Notes: generated by a model from the letters alone, not told the origin. Numbered from the stretch's first letter, positions 27,542-37,347 are shown. The stretch: 64,000 nucleotides of DNA from Streptomyces sp. ICBB 8177 (GCF_003144095.1 NZ_NSKH01000018.1:2199541-2263540); one strand, 5' to 3'. Program-made: numbers and translations.

Positions 27542-29314
27542 ATGGATCCCATGGGGGATGGTGCGAAAGTTCTTCAGGCTCGTCCGCCGACTCGCGGCGC
27601 GAGCGCAACGACCGTGTCCGACCAGCCGGTTGAGACCGCGGTCGTCCTCGACGACGACATGCTGACGGCCCGTGAGGAAGCCGAGCTGGAGGCCCGCCAC
27701 CGGCGCGCCGCGGACGCGGGGGACGCGGGCGCGTGCAGCCTGCTCGGCACCCTGCTGCTGCGCCGCGGCGACGTGGACGCGGCCGAGCCCTACCTGCGCG
27801 CCGCCGGCGCCGCCGGTGACCGGGCCGCCGCCAACAACCTGGGCGTGCTGCTGCACCAGCGCGGACTGGTCGACGAGGCCGCGGGCTGGTGGCGGGTCGC
27901 CGCCGTCGCGGGCAGCGCCGCCGCCGCCCACGCGCTCGGCCGCCACCACCGCGAGCGCGGCGACGAGAGCGGCGCCGAGTACTGGCTGCGGCAGGCCGCC
28001 GAGTCCGGCCACGCCCTCGGCGCGTACGCCCTCGCCCAGCTGCTGGAGCACCGCCGCGACGTCGCCGCGGAACGCTGGTACCGGGCCGCCGCCGAGCAGG
28101 GCCACCGCGAGGCGATCCACCGCGTCGCGCGGTACTGCGCCGAGCGTGGCGAGAGCGCCGAGGCGGAGCAGTGGTACCGGCAGGCCGCCGCCCGCGGCCA
28201 CCGCGTCGCCGCCCTGCGCCTGGGCACGGTGCTGGAGGAGCGCGGCGAGGTGAAGGAGGCCGCCCGCTGGTACCTGACGGCCGCCAAGGACGGCGAGCCG
28301 CGGGCCGCCTGCGCGCTGGGCTTCCTGCTGCGCGACGAGGGCGACGTGGACGGCGCCGCCGAGTGGTGGCGGCGCGCCGCTCTCGACGGCGACGGCCGGG
28401 CCGCCAACGCGCTGGGCGCGCTGCACGCCCAGGAGGGCGAGACGCAGACCGCCGAGCGCTGGTACCGCGTCGCGCTCGAAGCGGGCGATGACAACGGTGC
28501 CTACAACCTCGGCCTGCTGTGCGCCGCCCGCGGCCGCACCGCCCAGGCCGAGCAGTGGTACCGCCGTGCCGCCTACGCCGGCCACCGCGAGGCCGCCAAC
28601 GCGCTCGCCGTCCAGCTGCTCCAGCAGGGCGACGCGGCGGGCGCCGAGCCGTGGTTCTCCAAGGCCGCCGAAGCAGGCAGCGTGGACGCCGCGTTCAACC
28701 TCGGCATCCTGTGCGCGGGCCGCGACGACCACGAGGCCGCGCTCGGCTGGTACCGGCGGGCCGCCGCCGAGGGCCACACCGAGGCCGCCCTCCAGGTCGG
28801 CATCGCCCTGCAACGCGACGGCGACGCGCCGGCCGCCGAGCAGCACCTGCGCCGGGCGGCCGGCGGCGGCAGCGCGGAGGCCGCGTTCCGTCTCGGCGCC
28901 GTCCTGGACCAGGACGGCGCCGAGTGCGAGGAGTGGTACGAGCGGGCCGCCCGGCACGGCCACCGCAGGGCGCAGGTGCGCCTCGGCATGCGCGCCGCCC
29001 GCCGCGGCGACACCGTGGACGCCGCCCGCTGGTACCGGCTGGCCGCCGAGGCGGGCAGCCGTGACGGCGCGTTCAACCTGGGGCTGCTGCTGGCCCGCGA
29101 GGGCAGCGAGCCGGAGGCCGCGCTGTGGTGGCGGCGCGCCGCCGAAGGCGGCCACGGCCGGGCCGCGCTGCGTCTGGCCCTGCTGGCCGCCCGGCGCGGG
29201 GCGCTGGACGACGCCAGGACGTGGTGCGCGCGGGCCGTCGAGTGCGGCCCCGCCGAGGTCGCCGAACGCGCGGCGCGGCTGGCGGACGCCCTGCGCCAGG
29301 AGCTGACCGCCTGA
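27542..29314 (+). CDS. Sel1/TPR-like repeat protein
   Basis: 590 residues. From about residue 50 to 575 it is built of roughly fifteen 36-residue helix pairs with the Sel1 pattern (A..LG.LL...GD...A..WYRRAAE.GH), for example AEQWYRQAAARGH and EWWRRAALDGD. Such solenoids act as protein-binding scaffolds; no enzymatic domain is present. ATG at 27542 or 27551; ribosome site is weak. It lies alone between two identical initiator tRNA genes. Confidence 0.88.
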   Translation: MDPMGDGAKVLQARPPTRGASATTVSDQPVETAVVLDDDMLTAREEAELEARHRRAADAGDAGACSLLGTLLLRRGDVDAAEPYLRAAGAAGDRAAANNLGVLLHQRGLVDEAAGWWRVAAVAGSAAAAHALGRHHRERGDESGAEYWLRQAAESGHALGAYALAQLLEHRRDVAAERWYRAAAEQGHREAIHRVARYCAERGESAEAEQWYRQAAARGHRVAALRLGTVLEERGEVKEAARWYLTAAKDGEPRAACALGFLLRDEGDVDGAAEWWRRAALDGDGRAANALGALHAQEGETQTAERWYRVALEAGDDNGAYNLGLLCAARGRTAQAEQWYRRAAYAGHREAANALAVQLLQQGDAAGAEPWFSKAAEAGSVDAAFNLGILCAGRDDHEAALGWYRRAAAEGHTEAALQVGIALQRDGDAPAAEQHLRRAAGGGSAEAAFRLGAVLDQDGAECEEWYERAARHGHRRAQVRLGMRAARRGDTVDAARWYRLAAEAGSRDGAFNLGLLLAREGSEPEAALWWRRAAEGGHGRAALRLALLAARRGALDDARTWCARAVECGPAEVAERAARLADALRQELTA

Positions 29315-29330
29315 TCCGCGCCGGAAGGAT

Positions 29331-29360
29331 TTGCACTGCTCAGAACGCGTCGTCTACAGT
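29331..29360 (+). promoter_or_regulatory. Promoter of tRNA copy 2
   Basis: -35 TTGCAC (29331-29336), 18-base spacer, -10 TACAGT (29355-29360), 13 bases before the tRNA 5' end. Confidence 0.65.
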
Positions 29361-29373
29361 GAAGACACAACGA

Positions 29374-29447
29374 CGCGGGGTGGAGCAGCTCGGTAGCTCG
29401 CTGGGCTCATAACCCAGAGGTCGCAGGTTCAAATCCTGTCCCCGCTA
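29374..29447 (+). tRNA. Initiator tRNA-Met (CAT), copy 2
   Basis: Identical over all 74 bases to the copy at 27217. The preceding 8 bases (CACAACGA) are also shared. Followed by its own terminator hairpin. Confidence 0.95.
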
Positions 29448-29452
29448 CTGAA

Positions 29453-29490
29453 CGGTGAGGCCCGGGACCGCGAGGTTCCGGGCCTCACCG
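29453..29490 (+). terminator. Terminator after tRNA copy 2
   Basis: Stem CGGTGAGGCCCGG(G)A / TCCGGGCCTCACCG followed by CTTTTCC. Confidence 0.85.
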
Positions 29491-29545
29491 CTTTTCCCGT
29501 CACACGGGCGACTTTCTCGGTAGGCGGACGCCGCCGCGAGTGCCG

Positions 29546-30421
29546 TCAGTGGCCCGCCTGGCCGCCCTGGCCCGCGACCGCCTCCGCCAGCAGGGAGCGG
29601 GTCGCCGCCGTGAAGTACGGGCTGTAGGAGACCGCGTCCGCGTGCGGGTCGTCGTCCGAGGGGCCGCCGCCGTTGAAGCCGCCGACGATGCCGACCAGCT
29701 CGCCCGTCCTGGCCCCCGGCCTCAGCCGCACCCACGGCCCGCCCGAGACCCCGGTGGTGTAGCCGTCGCAGTGCATCTCGCGGTACTTCGGCTGCGCGGG
29801 GGAGCGGTAGACGTCCATCGTGCAGCTCAGCTGCGCGTCGCCCGGGTTGTCGTCGTCCGGGTAGCCGGTCGTGGTCACCGACGTCAGGTGGTACGGCAGG
29901 TCCGTCGCCAGCGTGTCGGCGCCGACCGCGTCCTCGATCCGGGCCCCGTCGGGCCGCGTCACGCGCAGGAACGCGTAGTCGTAGTCCTCGTCGTGGTTGT
30001 CGGTGTAGTGCGGGTCCACCCAGATCCGGTCGACCTGCCAGGTGCCGTGCGGGTTGTCACCGCCGGTCGTGCCCGGCGCCACCGACAGGCCGGTGTTGTA
30101 CGAGCCGTCGGCGAACACGCAGTGGGCCGCGGTGATCACGATGTCGCCGCCGGGGCTGTGCACCACGGCGCCGCTACACGTGGGGGTCGAGTCGCTGCCC
30201 AGCAGCCGCACCACCGACGGGTACGCCTGCCCGGCGCCCAGGTACGTGCCCTTGCGGTTCCAGTCGTCCGGGGGCGTGGGCTCGGCCGTCGCCTGGGCGC
30301 GGTGCCTGGGCTGCTGCGCCAGCGCCACCACGTGCGGGGCGTACTCCACGAGTCCGGCGGCGACGGCGAGGACACCCACCGCCGTCAGGAACGCGATCCG
30401 CGTCCGCCTGCGCCGGCCCAC
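29546..30421 (-). CDS. Secreted trypsin-like serine protease
   Basis: 291 residues. Basic N terminus and hydrophobic segment (about 9-27) indicate a signal peptide or anchor. The catalytic triad is visible: His in TAAHC (about 98), Asp in DYDYAF (about 148) and Ser in GVSGGPW (about 226), with paired cysteines around them. GTG start with GGGAGG about 7 bases upstream. Exported; substrate unknown. Confidence 0.87.
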   Translation of the reverse strand: MGRRRRTRIAFLTAVGVLAVAAGLVEYAPHVVALAQQPRHRAQATAEPTPPDDWNRKGTYLGAGQAYPSVVRLLGSDSTPTCSGAVVHSPGGDIVITAAHCVFADGSYNTGLSVAPGTTGGDNPHGTWQVDRIWVDPHYTDNHDEDYDYAFLRVTRPDGARIEDAVGADTLATDLPYHLTSVTTTGYPDDDNPGDAQLSCTMDVYRSPAQPKYREMHCDGYTTGVSGGPWVRLRPGARTGELVGIVGGFNGGGPSDDDPHADAVSYSPYFTAATRSLLAEAVAGQGGQAGH

Positions 30422-30596
30422 CCCGAACCTCCCTCAGCTCGCTGTGCTGTCGCTGTGGGGACAACGCCGTCCAGAATACGGTGCACCCCGTCGACTCGAA
30501 CCAGTCTTCGGTAGAGGACCGGTATGGCCTGGGCAAAGGCGAGCAAACTCCCTTGGACGGCGGCCCGCGCCGGGAGATTCTGGAACCGGGAGCGGC

Positions 30597-32300
30597 GTGG
30601 GAGCGGCGGAGGCGGCATTGCTGCGCAGAGGACAGGCGCGAACGGTGCTGCGCCGCCGGGCCCCGGCAGGCGGGGCGGCGGACGGCGATCGCTGGCGAAC
30701 GCTGCGCGGGTCGGCGGCGACCGGCGCTCCGGCGGCCGTCACCGCCCTGCTGACCGCCCTGCGCGCGAGCGCGGCCACCGCGGGCGCGGAGGACCGCTCC
30801 GCCGCGCTGGCCGAACTGCTGCACGCGCCCCCGCAGCTGTGGCTCGCTCTCGACCGCGCGGCCCGCGAGCCGTCGGTCGGCCCCGGCGCGTCCGCCGGCC
30901 ACGCCCCGGCCCCGTACGGCCCCGCCGCCACCGCCGTCGCACCGGGCGCCGCAGGCCGCGGCCGGCCCGCGTCCGGGGCCCGCGACGACGAGCCGCTGCG
31001 GCTGCTGCTGGACTCCTTCGACCGCGACGGCCACCGCAGACAGCGCGCCGTCGAACGCCTGGCCCTCGTCGGCGGGCCGGCGGCCGCGGTGGCGCTGGCC
31101 CTGCGCGCCGACGACTGGGTGCCCGCGGTGCGCGAACGCGCCGTCGCCGCGCTGCTCGCCCATGTCGCGCCGGACGAGGCGACCGCCGCGGTACGGGTAC
31201 TGGCCAGGCTGGAGCGGCGCGGCCGGGCGGGCGAGGCGCTGGCCGCCTACCGGACGGCGCTGTCGGCGCCGGAACGCCGCCGCACCGTGCGCCGCCTGGC
31301 CGCCGAACCCGACCCGTACGCCCGGCGCTTCGGCATGGCGCTCGCCCTGGAACTCGGCGAGTACGTCCGCGGCGACCTGGCCCGCGCCGCGCTGCACGAC
31401 CACGACCAGGTCTGCCGTGAGCTGTGCGCGCAGGCGCTCCTCGACCTCGACCCGGACCAGGCCGGACGGCTGATGTGGGCGCGGTCGGCGGGGGTGCGGG
31501 AACTGGCGGTGGCCGCGCTGCCCGACGACGTGCCCGCCGCCCGGCTGGTGGCGCCGCTGGCCGACCGCTCCCGCGCGGTGCGCGCCCAGGCCCGCTGGAA
31601 GCTCTACCGGCGCGGCGAGCCCCCGGTCGACGTCTACCGCAAGCAGCTGCGCCGCTGCGGCCGCACCACCCACCCCCGCCTGGTCGCCGGGCTCGCCGCG
31701 GGCCTGGGGGAGTGCGGGGACGCCTGTGACCTGCCCCTGCTGGCCGTGCTCGCCGAGGACCCTTCGTGGGCGCCGGTGATCCGCCGCGCGGCGGTGCGCG
31801 CCCTCGGCAGGCTGGCCGCCGGTCCCCCGCCGTGCCCCCGGCCGCCGCACGGGACGAGGACGGCACGCGGGCAGGGCCAGGGGCTGGACGTGGCCGAGGT
31901 GCTGCGGGCGGCGGCCGGCGACCCGGCCGCGGGCGTGGCGCGCGAGGCGCTGGACGCGCTGGCCGCCACCGGGACGGCGGACCTCGCGACGCTGCTCACG
32001 GCGCTGGAGCGCCCCGAGTCGCCGGTGTGGCGGGCGGCGTTGCGCGCGGCGGAGGCGCTGGGACGCCTCGACCGGCTGGAGTTGCTGCTGCGGGCGGCGG
32101 CCGATGCCAGGCCGCAGGTCGCGACACGCGCCAGGACGAGGGTGCGCGCCTGGCTGCTCGCGCCCGCCGAGGACGGCACGGCGGCGCCGGAACGCGGACG
32201 GAGGGAGGGTCTGGAGCGGCTGCTGCGGCGGGCGCCGCTCAGCCAGGCCGACCGCGACGCGATCACCCGGGCGCTGCGGACGACACCGCCCGCGCCGTGA
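30597..32300 (+). CDS. HEAT-repeat protein
   Basis: 567-residue Ala/Arg/Leu-rich protein of repeated helix pairs (for example VRERAVAALLAHVAPDEA, VRELAVAALPDDVP, IRRAAVRALGRLA), consistent with a HEAT/armadillo solenoid that binds partners. No catalytic domain. GTG at 30597 with GGGAG 4 bases upstream is the likely start; the frame remains open much farther upstream, but that part overlaps the divergent protease and is not coding-like. Confidence 0.7.
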   Translation: MGAAEAALLRRGQARTVLRRRAPAGGAADGDRWRTLRGSAATGAPAAVTALLTALRASAATAGAEDRSAALAELLHAPPQLWLALDRAAREPSVGPGASAGHAPAPYGPAATAVAPGAAGRGRPASGARDDEPLRLLLDSFDRDGHRRQRAVERLALVGGPAAAVALALRADDWVPAVRERAVAALLAHVAPDEATAAVRVLARLERRGRAGEALAAYRTALSAPERRRTVRRLAAEPDPYARRFGMALALELGEYVRGDLARAALHDHDQVCRELCAQALLDLDPDQAGRLMWARSAGVRELAVAALPDDVPAARLVAPLADRSRAVRAQARWKLYRRGEPPVDVYRKQLRRCGRTTHPRLVAGLAAGLGECGDACDLPLLAVLAEDPSWAPVIRRAAVRALGRLAAGPPPCPRPPHGTRTARGQGQGLDVAEVLRAAAGDPAAGVAREALDALAATGTADLATLLTALERPESPVWRAALRAAEALGRLDRLELLLRAAADARPQVATRARTRVRAWLLAPAEDGTAAPERGRREGLERLLRRAPLSQADRDAITRALRTTPPAP

Positions 32301-32315
32301 CGAGCCGCCGGGCCG

Positions 32316-32732
32316 TCAGGCCCTGACGCACTCCGGGCACAGCCCGCGGTAGGTGACCTCGACCTCGGAGACCGTGAAGCCGAAGCGTTCGCTCGACGGC
32401 AGGTCGGCCAGCGGGTCGCCCGCGGGGTGGACGTCGCGGATGGCGCCGCAGCGCGAACAGACCAGGTGCTGGTGCGGGCGGTGCGCGTTGGGGTCGTAGC
32501 GCTTGGCCCGCCCGTCGGTCGCGACCTCGATGACCTCGCCGATGGTCACCAGCTCACCCAGGGTGTTGTAGACGGTCGCCCGGGAGATCTCGGGAAGGCG
32601 CGAAGCGGCTCGCGCGTGCACCTCGTCCGCGGTCAGGTGGACGTGGTCCCCGTCGAGCACCTCGGCGACCACCCGGCGCTGTGCGGTCAGCCGCCAGCCG
32701 CGTCCGCGAAGTCGTTCCAGCAGGTCACTCAT
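32316..32732 (-). CDS. Fur-family regulator, PerR/CatR-like
   Basis: 138 residues. A winged helix (about 1-80) with SRATVYNTLGEL recognition helix, a metal site HRPHQHLVC (about 92), and two zinc CxxC pairs (CSRC and CPEC). The closest match from memory is CatR, the peroxide-sensing repressor of Streptomyces catalase, but no catalase gene is next to it here. ATG 32732; TAGGCT about 10 bases upstream. A strong divergent promoter lies at 32810. Confidence 0.83.
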   Translation of the reverse strand: MSDLLERLRGRGWRLTAQRRVVAEVLDGDHVHLTADEVHARAASRLPEISRATVYNTLGELVTIGEVIEVATDGRAKRYDPNAHRPHQHLVCSRCGAIRDVHPAGDPLADLPSSERFGFTVSEVEVTYRGLCPECVRA

Positions 32733-32809
32733 GCACACCAGCCTAACAGTGCGATATCCGGACTCCGAATCCGTATGGGACGGGACTTGTTCCGGGGCTG
32801 GGCCTCATC

Positions 32810-32837
32810 TTGACTTGGACTCTGTCTACCGTAGGAT
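32810..32837 (+). promoter_or_regulatory. Strong divergent promoter with palindrome
   Basis: -35 TTGACT (32810-32815), 16-base spacer, -10 TAGGAT (32832-32837). CTAC-C-GTAG overlaps the -10 region, a candidate site for the Fur-type regulator encoded next door. Confidence 0.65.
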
Positions 32838-32843
32838 CGAGGT

Positions 32844-32970
32844 CGGGGAACCGGAACGGGGGCGAGGACTACGGCAAGCGGCTGGAGGCGGCGGCACAAG
32901 GCCCTCCGCGGCCGACGGGCGTTTGCCGTATGAGGGGACCGGAGCCTCAGGCCCCGGTCCCCTCAAAGGT
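32844..32970 (+). ncRNA. Candidate small RNA beside the Fur gene
   Basis: About 125 nt between the promoter at 32810 and a strong terminator hairpin (GAGGGGACCGG near 32932 with CCGGTCCCCTC near 32955-32965). No ORF with a ribosome site fits. It could instead be the promoter and 3' end left after loss of a gene such as a catalase. Confidence 0.4.
32932..32966 (+). terminator. Terminator hairpin
   Basis: Stem GAGGGGACCGG-A-GCC with GG-CCCCGGTCCCCTC, loop TCA, one mismatch. It ends the candidate RNA and faces the convergent CBS gene. Confidence 0.8.
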
Positions 32971-32988
32971 GCGCGCGTCCCGGGCGGC

Positions 32989-33399
32989 TCACACCAGCGC
33001 CGCCTGCTCCGGCGTCGCCGAGTGCCTCCCCCTGGTCCAGCAGCGGATGATGTCCCGGACCGAGACCATGCCCACCGGGGCCTCGTCCCGCACCACGATC
33101 AGGTGGCGGAAGCCTCCCCGGACCATGGCCGACGCCGCCTCCTCCAGGGTCCACGCCGGGGCCGCGAAGACCACCGACGTCGTGGTGTGGGCGTGCGCCG
33201 GCTCGCGGTCGGGGTCCAGGCCCAGGCCGATCGCGTTCAGGATGTCGCGTTCGGTCAGTATGCCGAGGCCGCAGGTGTCGGGGTCGAGCACGACCGCCGA
33301 GCCGACCCGCCGAGCCGACATCAGGGCCGCCGCCTGACGCAGCGTGTGGGTGGGGCCGATGGTGAGGACTACCGTGGTCATCGCGTCACGGACCAGCAT
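32989..33399 (-). CDS. CBS-domain pair protein
   Basis: 136 residues holding two CBS motifs (VRDAMTTVVLTIGP and ILTERDILNAIGLG in the first half; VVFAAPAWTLEEAASAM and MVSVRDIIRCW in the second). CBS pairs bind adenine nucleotides and act as sensors. No other domain. Upstream lies a pair of 16-bp direct repeats. Confidence 0.85.
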   Translation of the reverse strand: MLVRDAMTTVVLTIGPTHTLRQAAALMSARRVGSAVVLDPDTCGLGILTERDILNAIGLGLDPDREPAHAHTTTSVVFAAPAWTLEEAASAMVRGGFRHLIVVRDEAPVGMVSVRDIIRCWTRGRHSATPEQAALV

Positions 33400-33429
33400 G
33401 GGCTACCCCTGGGGAAGAGCCGTCACGGC

Positions 33430-33477
33430 TTCACATGTTCACAAGCCGCTCGGTCTTCATTTTCACATGTGCACAAG
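33430..33477. promoter_or_regulatory. Two 16-bp direct repeats upstream of the CBS gene
   Basis: TTCACATGTTCACAAG (33430-33445) and TTCACATGTGCACAAG (33462-33477) differ at one base and are 32 bp apart, three helical turns. They sit 31-78 bases before the CBS start, in a locally AT-rich stretch. Likely a cooperative operator. Confidence 0.65.
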
Positions 33478-33533
33478 GAGCGCGGCAAGGGGCGCGCGGG
33501 GGCCCGATCGCCTCGGGCTGCCACCGTGAGCCC

Positions 33534-34352
33534 TCAGCGCGCCGCGGGCCCCCGGCCCAGGCGGGCCAGCAGTTCCTCGTGGAGCAGGCCGTTCGACGCC
33601 GCCGCGTTCTCGCCGTACGGGCCCGGGACGCCGTCCAGCGACGTGAAGCGGCCGCCCGCCTCGCGGACCACGACCGACGGCGCGGCCATGTCCCAGACGC
33701 TCAGTTCCGGCTCGGCGGCCAGGTCCACCGAGCCCTCGGCGACCATCATGTACGACCAGAAGTCGCCGTACGCCCGGGTGCGCCAGCAGGCCCGGCCCAG
33801 GTCGAGGAACGCGTCCAGGCGGCCGCGCTCCTCCCAGCCGCTCAGCGACGAGTAGGACAACGACGCGTCCGCCAGCCGGTCCACCCCGGACACCTTCAGC
33901 CGGGTCGCCGACGACAGGCTGCGGCCGGTGTACGCGCCACCGCCCTTCGACGCCCACCAGCGGCGGCCCAGCGCGGGCGCCGAGACCAGCCCGACCACCC
34001 CGTCGTCGCCCTCCGGGCCGCCCTCGCCGCGTACCGACAGCGCGATCAGCGTGGCCCACACCGGCACGCCGCGCACGTAGTTCTTGGTGCCGTCGATCGG
34101 GTCGACGATCCAGCGCCGCGCGCCGCCGCCCTCGGTGCCGAACTCCTCGCCCAGCACCGCGTCCCGCGGCCGGGCCCGCTGCAACTGGCTGCGGATCAGC
34201 TCCTCGGCGGCCTTGTCCGCCTCGCTGACCGGCGTCATGTCCGGCTTGGTCTCCACCTTCAGGTCCAGCGCCTTGAACCGCGCCATCGTCACGGAGTCGG
34301 CGGCGTCGGCCAGGATGTGGGCGAGGCGCAGGTCGTCGTAGAAGTCCGGCAT
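33534..34352 (-). CDS. hisN: Histidinol-phosphatase, IMPase family
   Basis: 272 residues of the inositol-monophosphatase fold. Metal-binding motifs are GEEFGTE (about 70), [15 protein letters not shown] (about 85) and the C-terminal [17 protein letters not shown] (about 216). This form with [13 protein letters not shown] matches actinobacterial HisN, which dephosphorylates histidinol phosphate. ATG at 34352. Confidence 0.87.
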   Translation of the reverse strand: MPDFYDDLRLAHILADAADSVTMARFKALDLKVETKPDMTPVSEADKAAEELIRSQLQRARPRDAVLGEEFGTEGGGARRWIVDPIDGTKNYVRGVPVWATLIALSVRGEGGPEGDDGVVGLVSAPALGRRWWASKGGGAYTGRSLSSATRLKVSGVDRLADASLSYSSLSGWEERGRLDAFLDLGRACWRTRAYGDFWSYMMVAEGSVDLAAEPELSVWDMAAPSVVVREAGGRFTSLDGVPGPYGENAAASNGLLHEELLARLGRGPAAR

Positions 34353-34428
34353 GCGGTGAACAGTAGCGATCCGGCCCGCCCCGCGGCTACGCGCGCCGCC
34401 GCCGGGCGGGTCCCCGGGGGCGCCCCGG

Positions 34429-36108
34429 CTACTTCACCCAGCCGACCTTGGAGTAGTCGGTGAAGTTGACCAGACCGGACGCGCCGAAGTTGGCCAGGCC
34501 CGTGCGGACCGCGTCGACCTGCGGGCGCTGGAACAGCTCGACCGAGTTGCCGGCCTGCCAGATCAGCTTGTCCGCCTGGTTGTAGAGCGCCTGCGCCCTC
34601 GTCTTGTCCGTGGTGCCCGCGGCCTGCTTCAGCAGCGCGTCGATCTGCGGGGTGCTGACCGAGCCGAAGTTCTGGAAGAGGTTCTTGCCCTGCGGCTCCT
34701 GGTAGACCGACACCAGCGTCGAGGGGTACATCGAGTCGGTGTTGCGGAAGCTCACCAGGTCGAAGTTGCCGAGGTTGACGTACTTGTCGAAGAAGTCGTT
34801 GTCCGGCACCTTCTGGATGTCCACCTTGATGCCGATCTGGCCGAGCATCTGCTGGATCAACTGGGCGGTGTCCACCGTGGTCTGCGGCGAGCCCGCGCTC
34901 AGCAGGTAGCCCACCTCCAGCTTCTGGCCGTCCTTGGTGCGCGGCTTGCCCGCTCCGTTGTCCTTCCAGCCCGCCTCGTCCAGCAGCTTGCCCGCGGCCG
35001 CCGGGTCGAACTTCCCGTAGACGCCCGCGTTGTCCTGGTAGCCCTGCTGGTCGGGCATGAAGAAGTGGTTGCCCAACACGTTGATTTTGTACGGCAGTCC
35101 GGATCCGAAGGCGTCCGCGGTGGCCTGCCGGTTGATCGCCTCGCCGATCGCCTGGCGCACCCGCACGTCCTTCAGGGGCCCGTGTGCGCCGTTGATCGTG
35201 ACGTGCACCTCGTCCCAGCGCGAACCGGTGCGGATCTGCGCGTCCTTGTCCTTCACCAGCCGCCGGTAGTCGTCCGGGTCCTCGGCCTGCGCCTCGTCGA
35301 TCTCCCCGTTGAGGAACGCGTCGGTGATCGCCGTCTGCGCCATCGCCCGGTACACCAGCGAGCTGAGCTTGGGCCTGGTGCCCCACCACTTCGGGTCGGG
35401 GGTGAGCGTCAGGGTCTGGTCGGTCTTGTCGTACGTGGTGATGCGGAACGCGCCCGCGGTGATCGGGATCCTCTGCGTCCAGCCGTTGTTGAACTCCTGC
35501 GGCGTGGAGTACGCGGCGGCCGGGAACAGCGGGGTGAACAGCCGCTGCCAGTCGGCGTAGGGGGAGCTGAAGGTGACCTTCACCTGCTGGGGGTCGGCGC
35601 CCTGCGCCACGCCGGAGATCTGGTCGTAGCCGGAGGTGTCGGCCGCCTGGTAGGCGGTGTTGCCGCCGTTGAGCGCCTTCCACTGGGCCTGGAAGTCGCG
35701 CCAGCTCAGCTGCGTGCCGTCGGACCAGCGGGCCTTCGGGTTCAGCTGGTAGGTGACGACCTGCGGCGAGGTCGAGGTGACCTGGGCGGACACCAGGTAG
35801 TCGGGGTCCAGCCGCGGCACACCGTGCTCGTCGGTGCGGAACAGCACCGGCTCGACGTCCGCGGTGATCTCCGAGGCGTCGCCCTGCGCGCCGTCGGCGG
35901 TGTTGGAGTTGTACTGGTCGATCCACTGCTCGATCGGGAGCCGCAGCGTGCCGCCCTGCTTGAGGTCGCTGAGCGGACGGGCGTTGACGTCGGCCACGGC
36001 CACCTGCTGCTTGCCGTCCGACGAGCCGCCCGAGGACCCGCCGCACCCCGACAGCACGAGGGAGGCGGTCGCGGTGGCCGCGAGGGCGAGTGTGGTGGAT
36101 CTGCGCAT
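34429..36108 (-). CDS. Dipeptide/oligopeptide-binding lipoprotein (SBP family 5)
   Basis: 559 residues. Lipobox LVLSGC near residue 16-21 gives a lipid-anchored extracytoplasmic protein. The family 5 signature runs through [21 protein letters not shown] and [11 protein letters not shown]. It supplies substrate to the ABC permease/ATPase operon transcribed divergently from 36348. Probable peptide or nickel-type uptake; the ligand is not readable from sequence. Confidence 0.88.
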   Translation of the reverse strand: MRRSTTLALAATATASLVLSGCGGSSGGSSDGKQQVAVADVNARPLSDLKQGGTLRLPIEQWIDQYNSNTADGAQGDASEITADVEPVLFRTDEHGVPRLDPDYLVSAQVTSTSPQVVTYQLNPKARWSDGTQLSWRDFQAQWKALNGGNTAYQAADTSGYDQISGVAQGADPQQVKVTFSSPYADWQRLFTPLFPAAAYSTPQEFNNGWTQRIPITAGAFRITTYDKTDQTLTLTPDPKWWGTRPKLSSLVYRAMAQTAITDAFLNGEIDEAQAEDPDDYRRLVKDKDAQIRTGSRWDEVHVTINGAHGPLKDVRVRQAIGEAINRQATADAFGSGLPYKINVLGNHFFMPDQQGYQDNAGVYGKFDPAAAGKLLDEAGWKDNGAGKPRTKDGQKLEVGYLLSAGSPQTTVDTAQLIQQMLGQIGIKVDIQKVPDNDFFDKYVNLGNFDLVSFRNTDSMYPSTLVSVYQEPQGKNLFQNFGSVSTPQIDALLKQAAGTTDKTRAQALYNQADKLIWQAGNSVELFQRPQVDAVRTGLANFGASGLVNFTDYSKVGWVK

Positions 36109-36347
36109 GACGGGTGCGTCCTTCGTCGGTTCGTGGGCCGGTGGACAGGGCTCGGCAGACCGTAGAACGCGCTCCGCCGCTGAGGCAGGTACCGCGGAAC
36201 ATTGTCATGGGCTCTTCACACTGCCGCAATAGGGAGCGATCATGCTGAACGGCGCGCCGCGCGTGCCGCGGTACGGACACCGCTCACCGCACACCGGACG
36301 GAACACATCGGGGGACACGCCCCCAACGCACAGGAAGGCGGCCACCG

Positions 36348-37331
36348 TTGGGGGTCTATCTGGCCAAGCGGCTCGGCTACTACGTCGTGCTGCTGGTGGT
36401 CGCCATCTGCCTGTCGTATCTGCTGGCCTCCGTCGCGCTCGACCCGCGCGCCTACTACGCGGGCCGCCAGCCGCCCATCTCGCCGGCCGCCGTCGACGCC
36501 CACCTCACCGCGATCGGTGTCAACGACCACACGCCGCTGATGGACCGCTTCGGCCACTGGGCGGTGCGCGCCCTGCACGGCGACCTCGGCAGGACCATCG
36601 ACGGCACCTCCGTCAACGCCGAGTTCGGGCGGCGGCTCGGGGTGAGCCTGCGGCTGCTGCTGGCCGGGACGATCATCGGCACCGTGCTCGGGGTGCTGGT
36701 CGGGGCCTGGACCGCGGTGCGGCAGTACCGGCTGTCGGACCGCGTGGTGACGCTGGCGTCGTTCGCGCTGCTGTCCACGCCGGTCTTCCTGCTCGCGGTG
36801 CTGCTGAAGACCGGGGCGATCTGGTTCAACAACACCACCGGCACGCACGTCATCCAGTTCACCGGCGAGGCCACGCCGGGCCTGGGCGGCGGGTTCTGGA
36901 CGGTGCTGAAGGACCGCTCGGTGCACCTGCTGCTGCCGACCATCTCCGTCGCGCTGTTCGCCATCGCCTCCTACAGCCGCTACCAGCGCAGCACCATGCT
37001 CGACGTGCTCGGCTCCGACTACCTGCGCACCGCCCGGGCCAAGGGGCTGCGCAGGCGCACAGCGCTGCTGCGGCACGGGCTGCGCACCGCGCTCATCCCG
37101 ATGTCGACCTTCTTCTCCTACGGCTTCCTCGCCCTGTTCACCGGCGCCACCTTCACCGAGACCATCTTCGGCTGGCACGGCATGGGGGAGTGGTTCATCA
37201 GCGCCATCAACAACAACGACGTCAACTCCGTCGTCGCCGTCAACGTCTTCGCCGCCGTCGTGGTGCTGCTGTCCGGCTTCCTCGCCGACCTGCTGCACGC
37301 CTCGCTCGACCCGCGCGTCCGGCACGCCTGA
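36348..37331 (+). CDS. Dipeptide-type ABC permease, DppB family
   Basis: 327 residues with about six transmembrane helices and the EAA-type loop DYLRTARAKGLRR (about 225). TTG start; AGGAAGG lies 11 bases upstream. First gene of a three-gene operon with DppC-like and fused ATPase genes. Confidence 0.85.
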   Translation: MGVYLAKRLGYYVVLLVVAICLSYLLASVALDPRAYYAGRQPPISPAAVDAHLTAIGVNDHTPLMDRFGHWAVRALHGDLGRTIDGTSVNAEFGRRLGVSLRLLLAGTIIGTVLGVLVGAWTAVRQYRLSDRVVTLASFALLSTPVFLLAVLLKTGAIWFNNTTGTHVIQFTGEATPGLGGGFWTVLKDRSVHLLLPTISVALFAIASYSRYQRSTMLDVLGSDYLRTARAKGLRRRTALLRHGLRTALIPMSTFFSYGFLALFTGATFTETIFGWHGMGEWFISAINNNDVNSVVAVNVFAAVVVLLSGFLADLLHASLDPRVRHA

Positions 37332-37347
37332 GGAGTCAGGACCCCCC

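Noticed and set aside
30042-30596. Longer N terminus for the HEAT-repeat protein
   Set aside because: It overlaps the divergent protease gene antisense and its codon use is not coding-like; the GTG at 30597 has a ribosome site.
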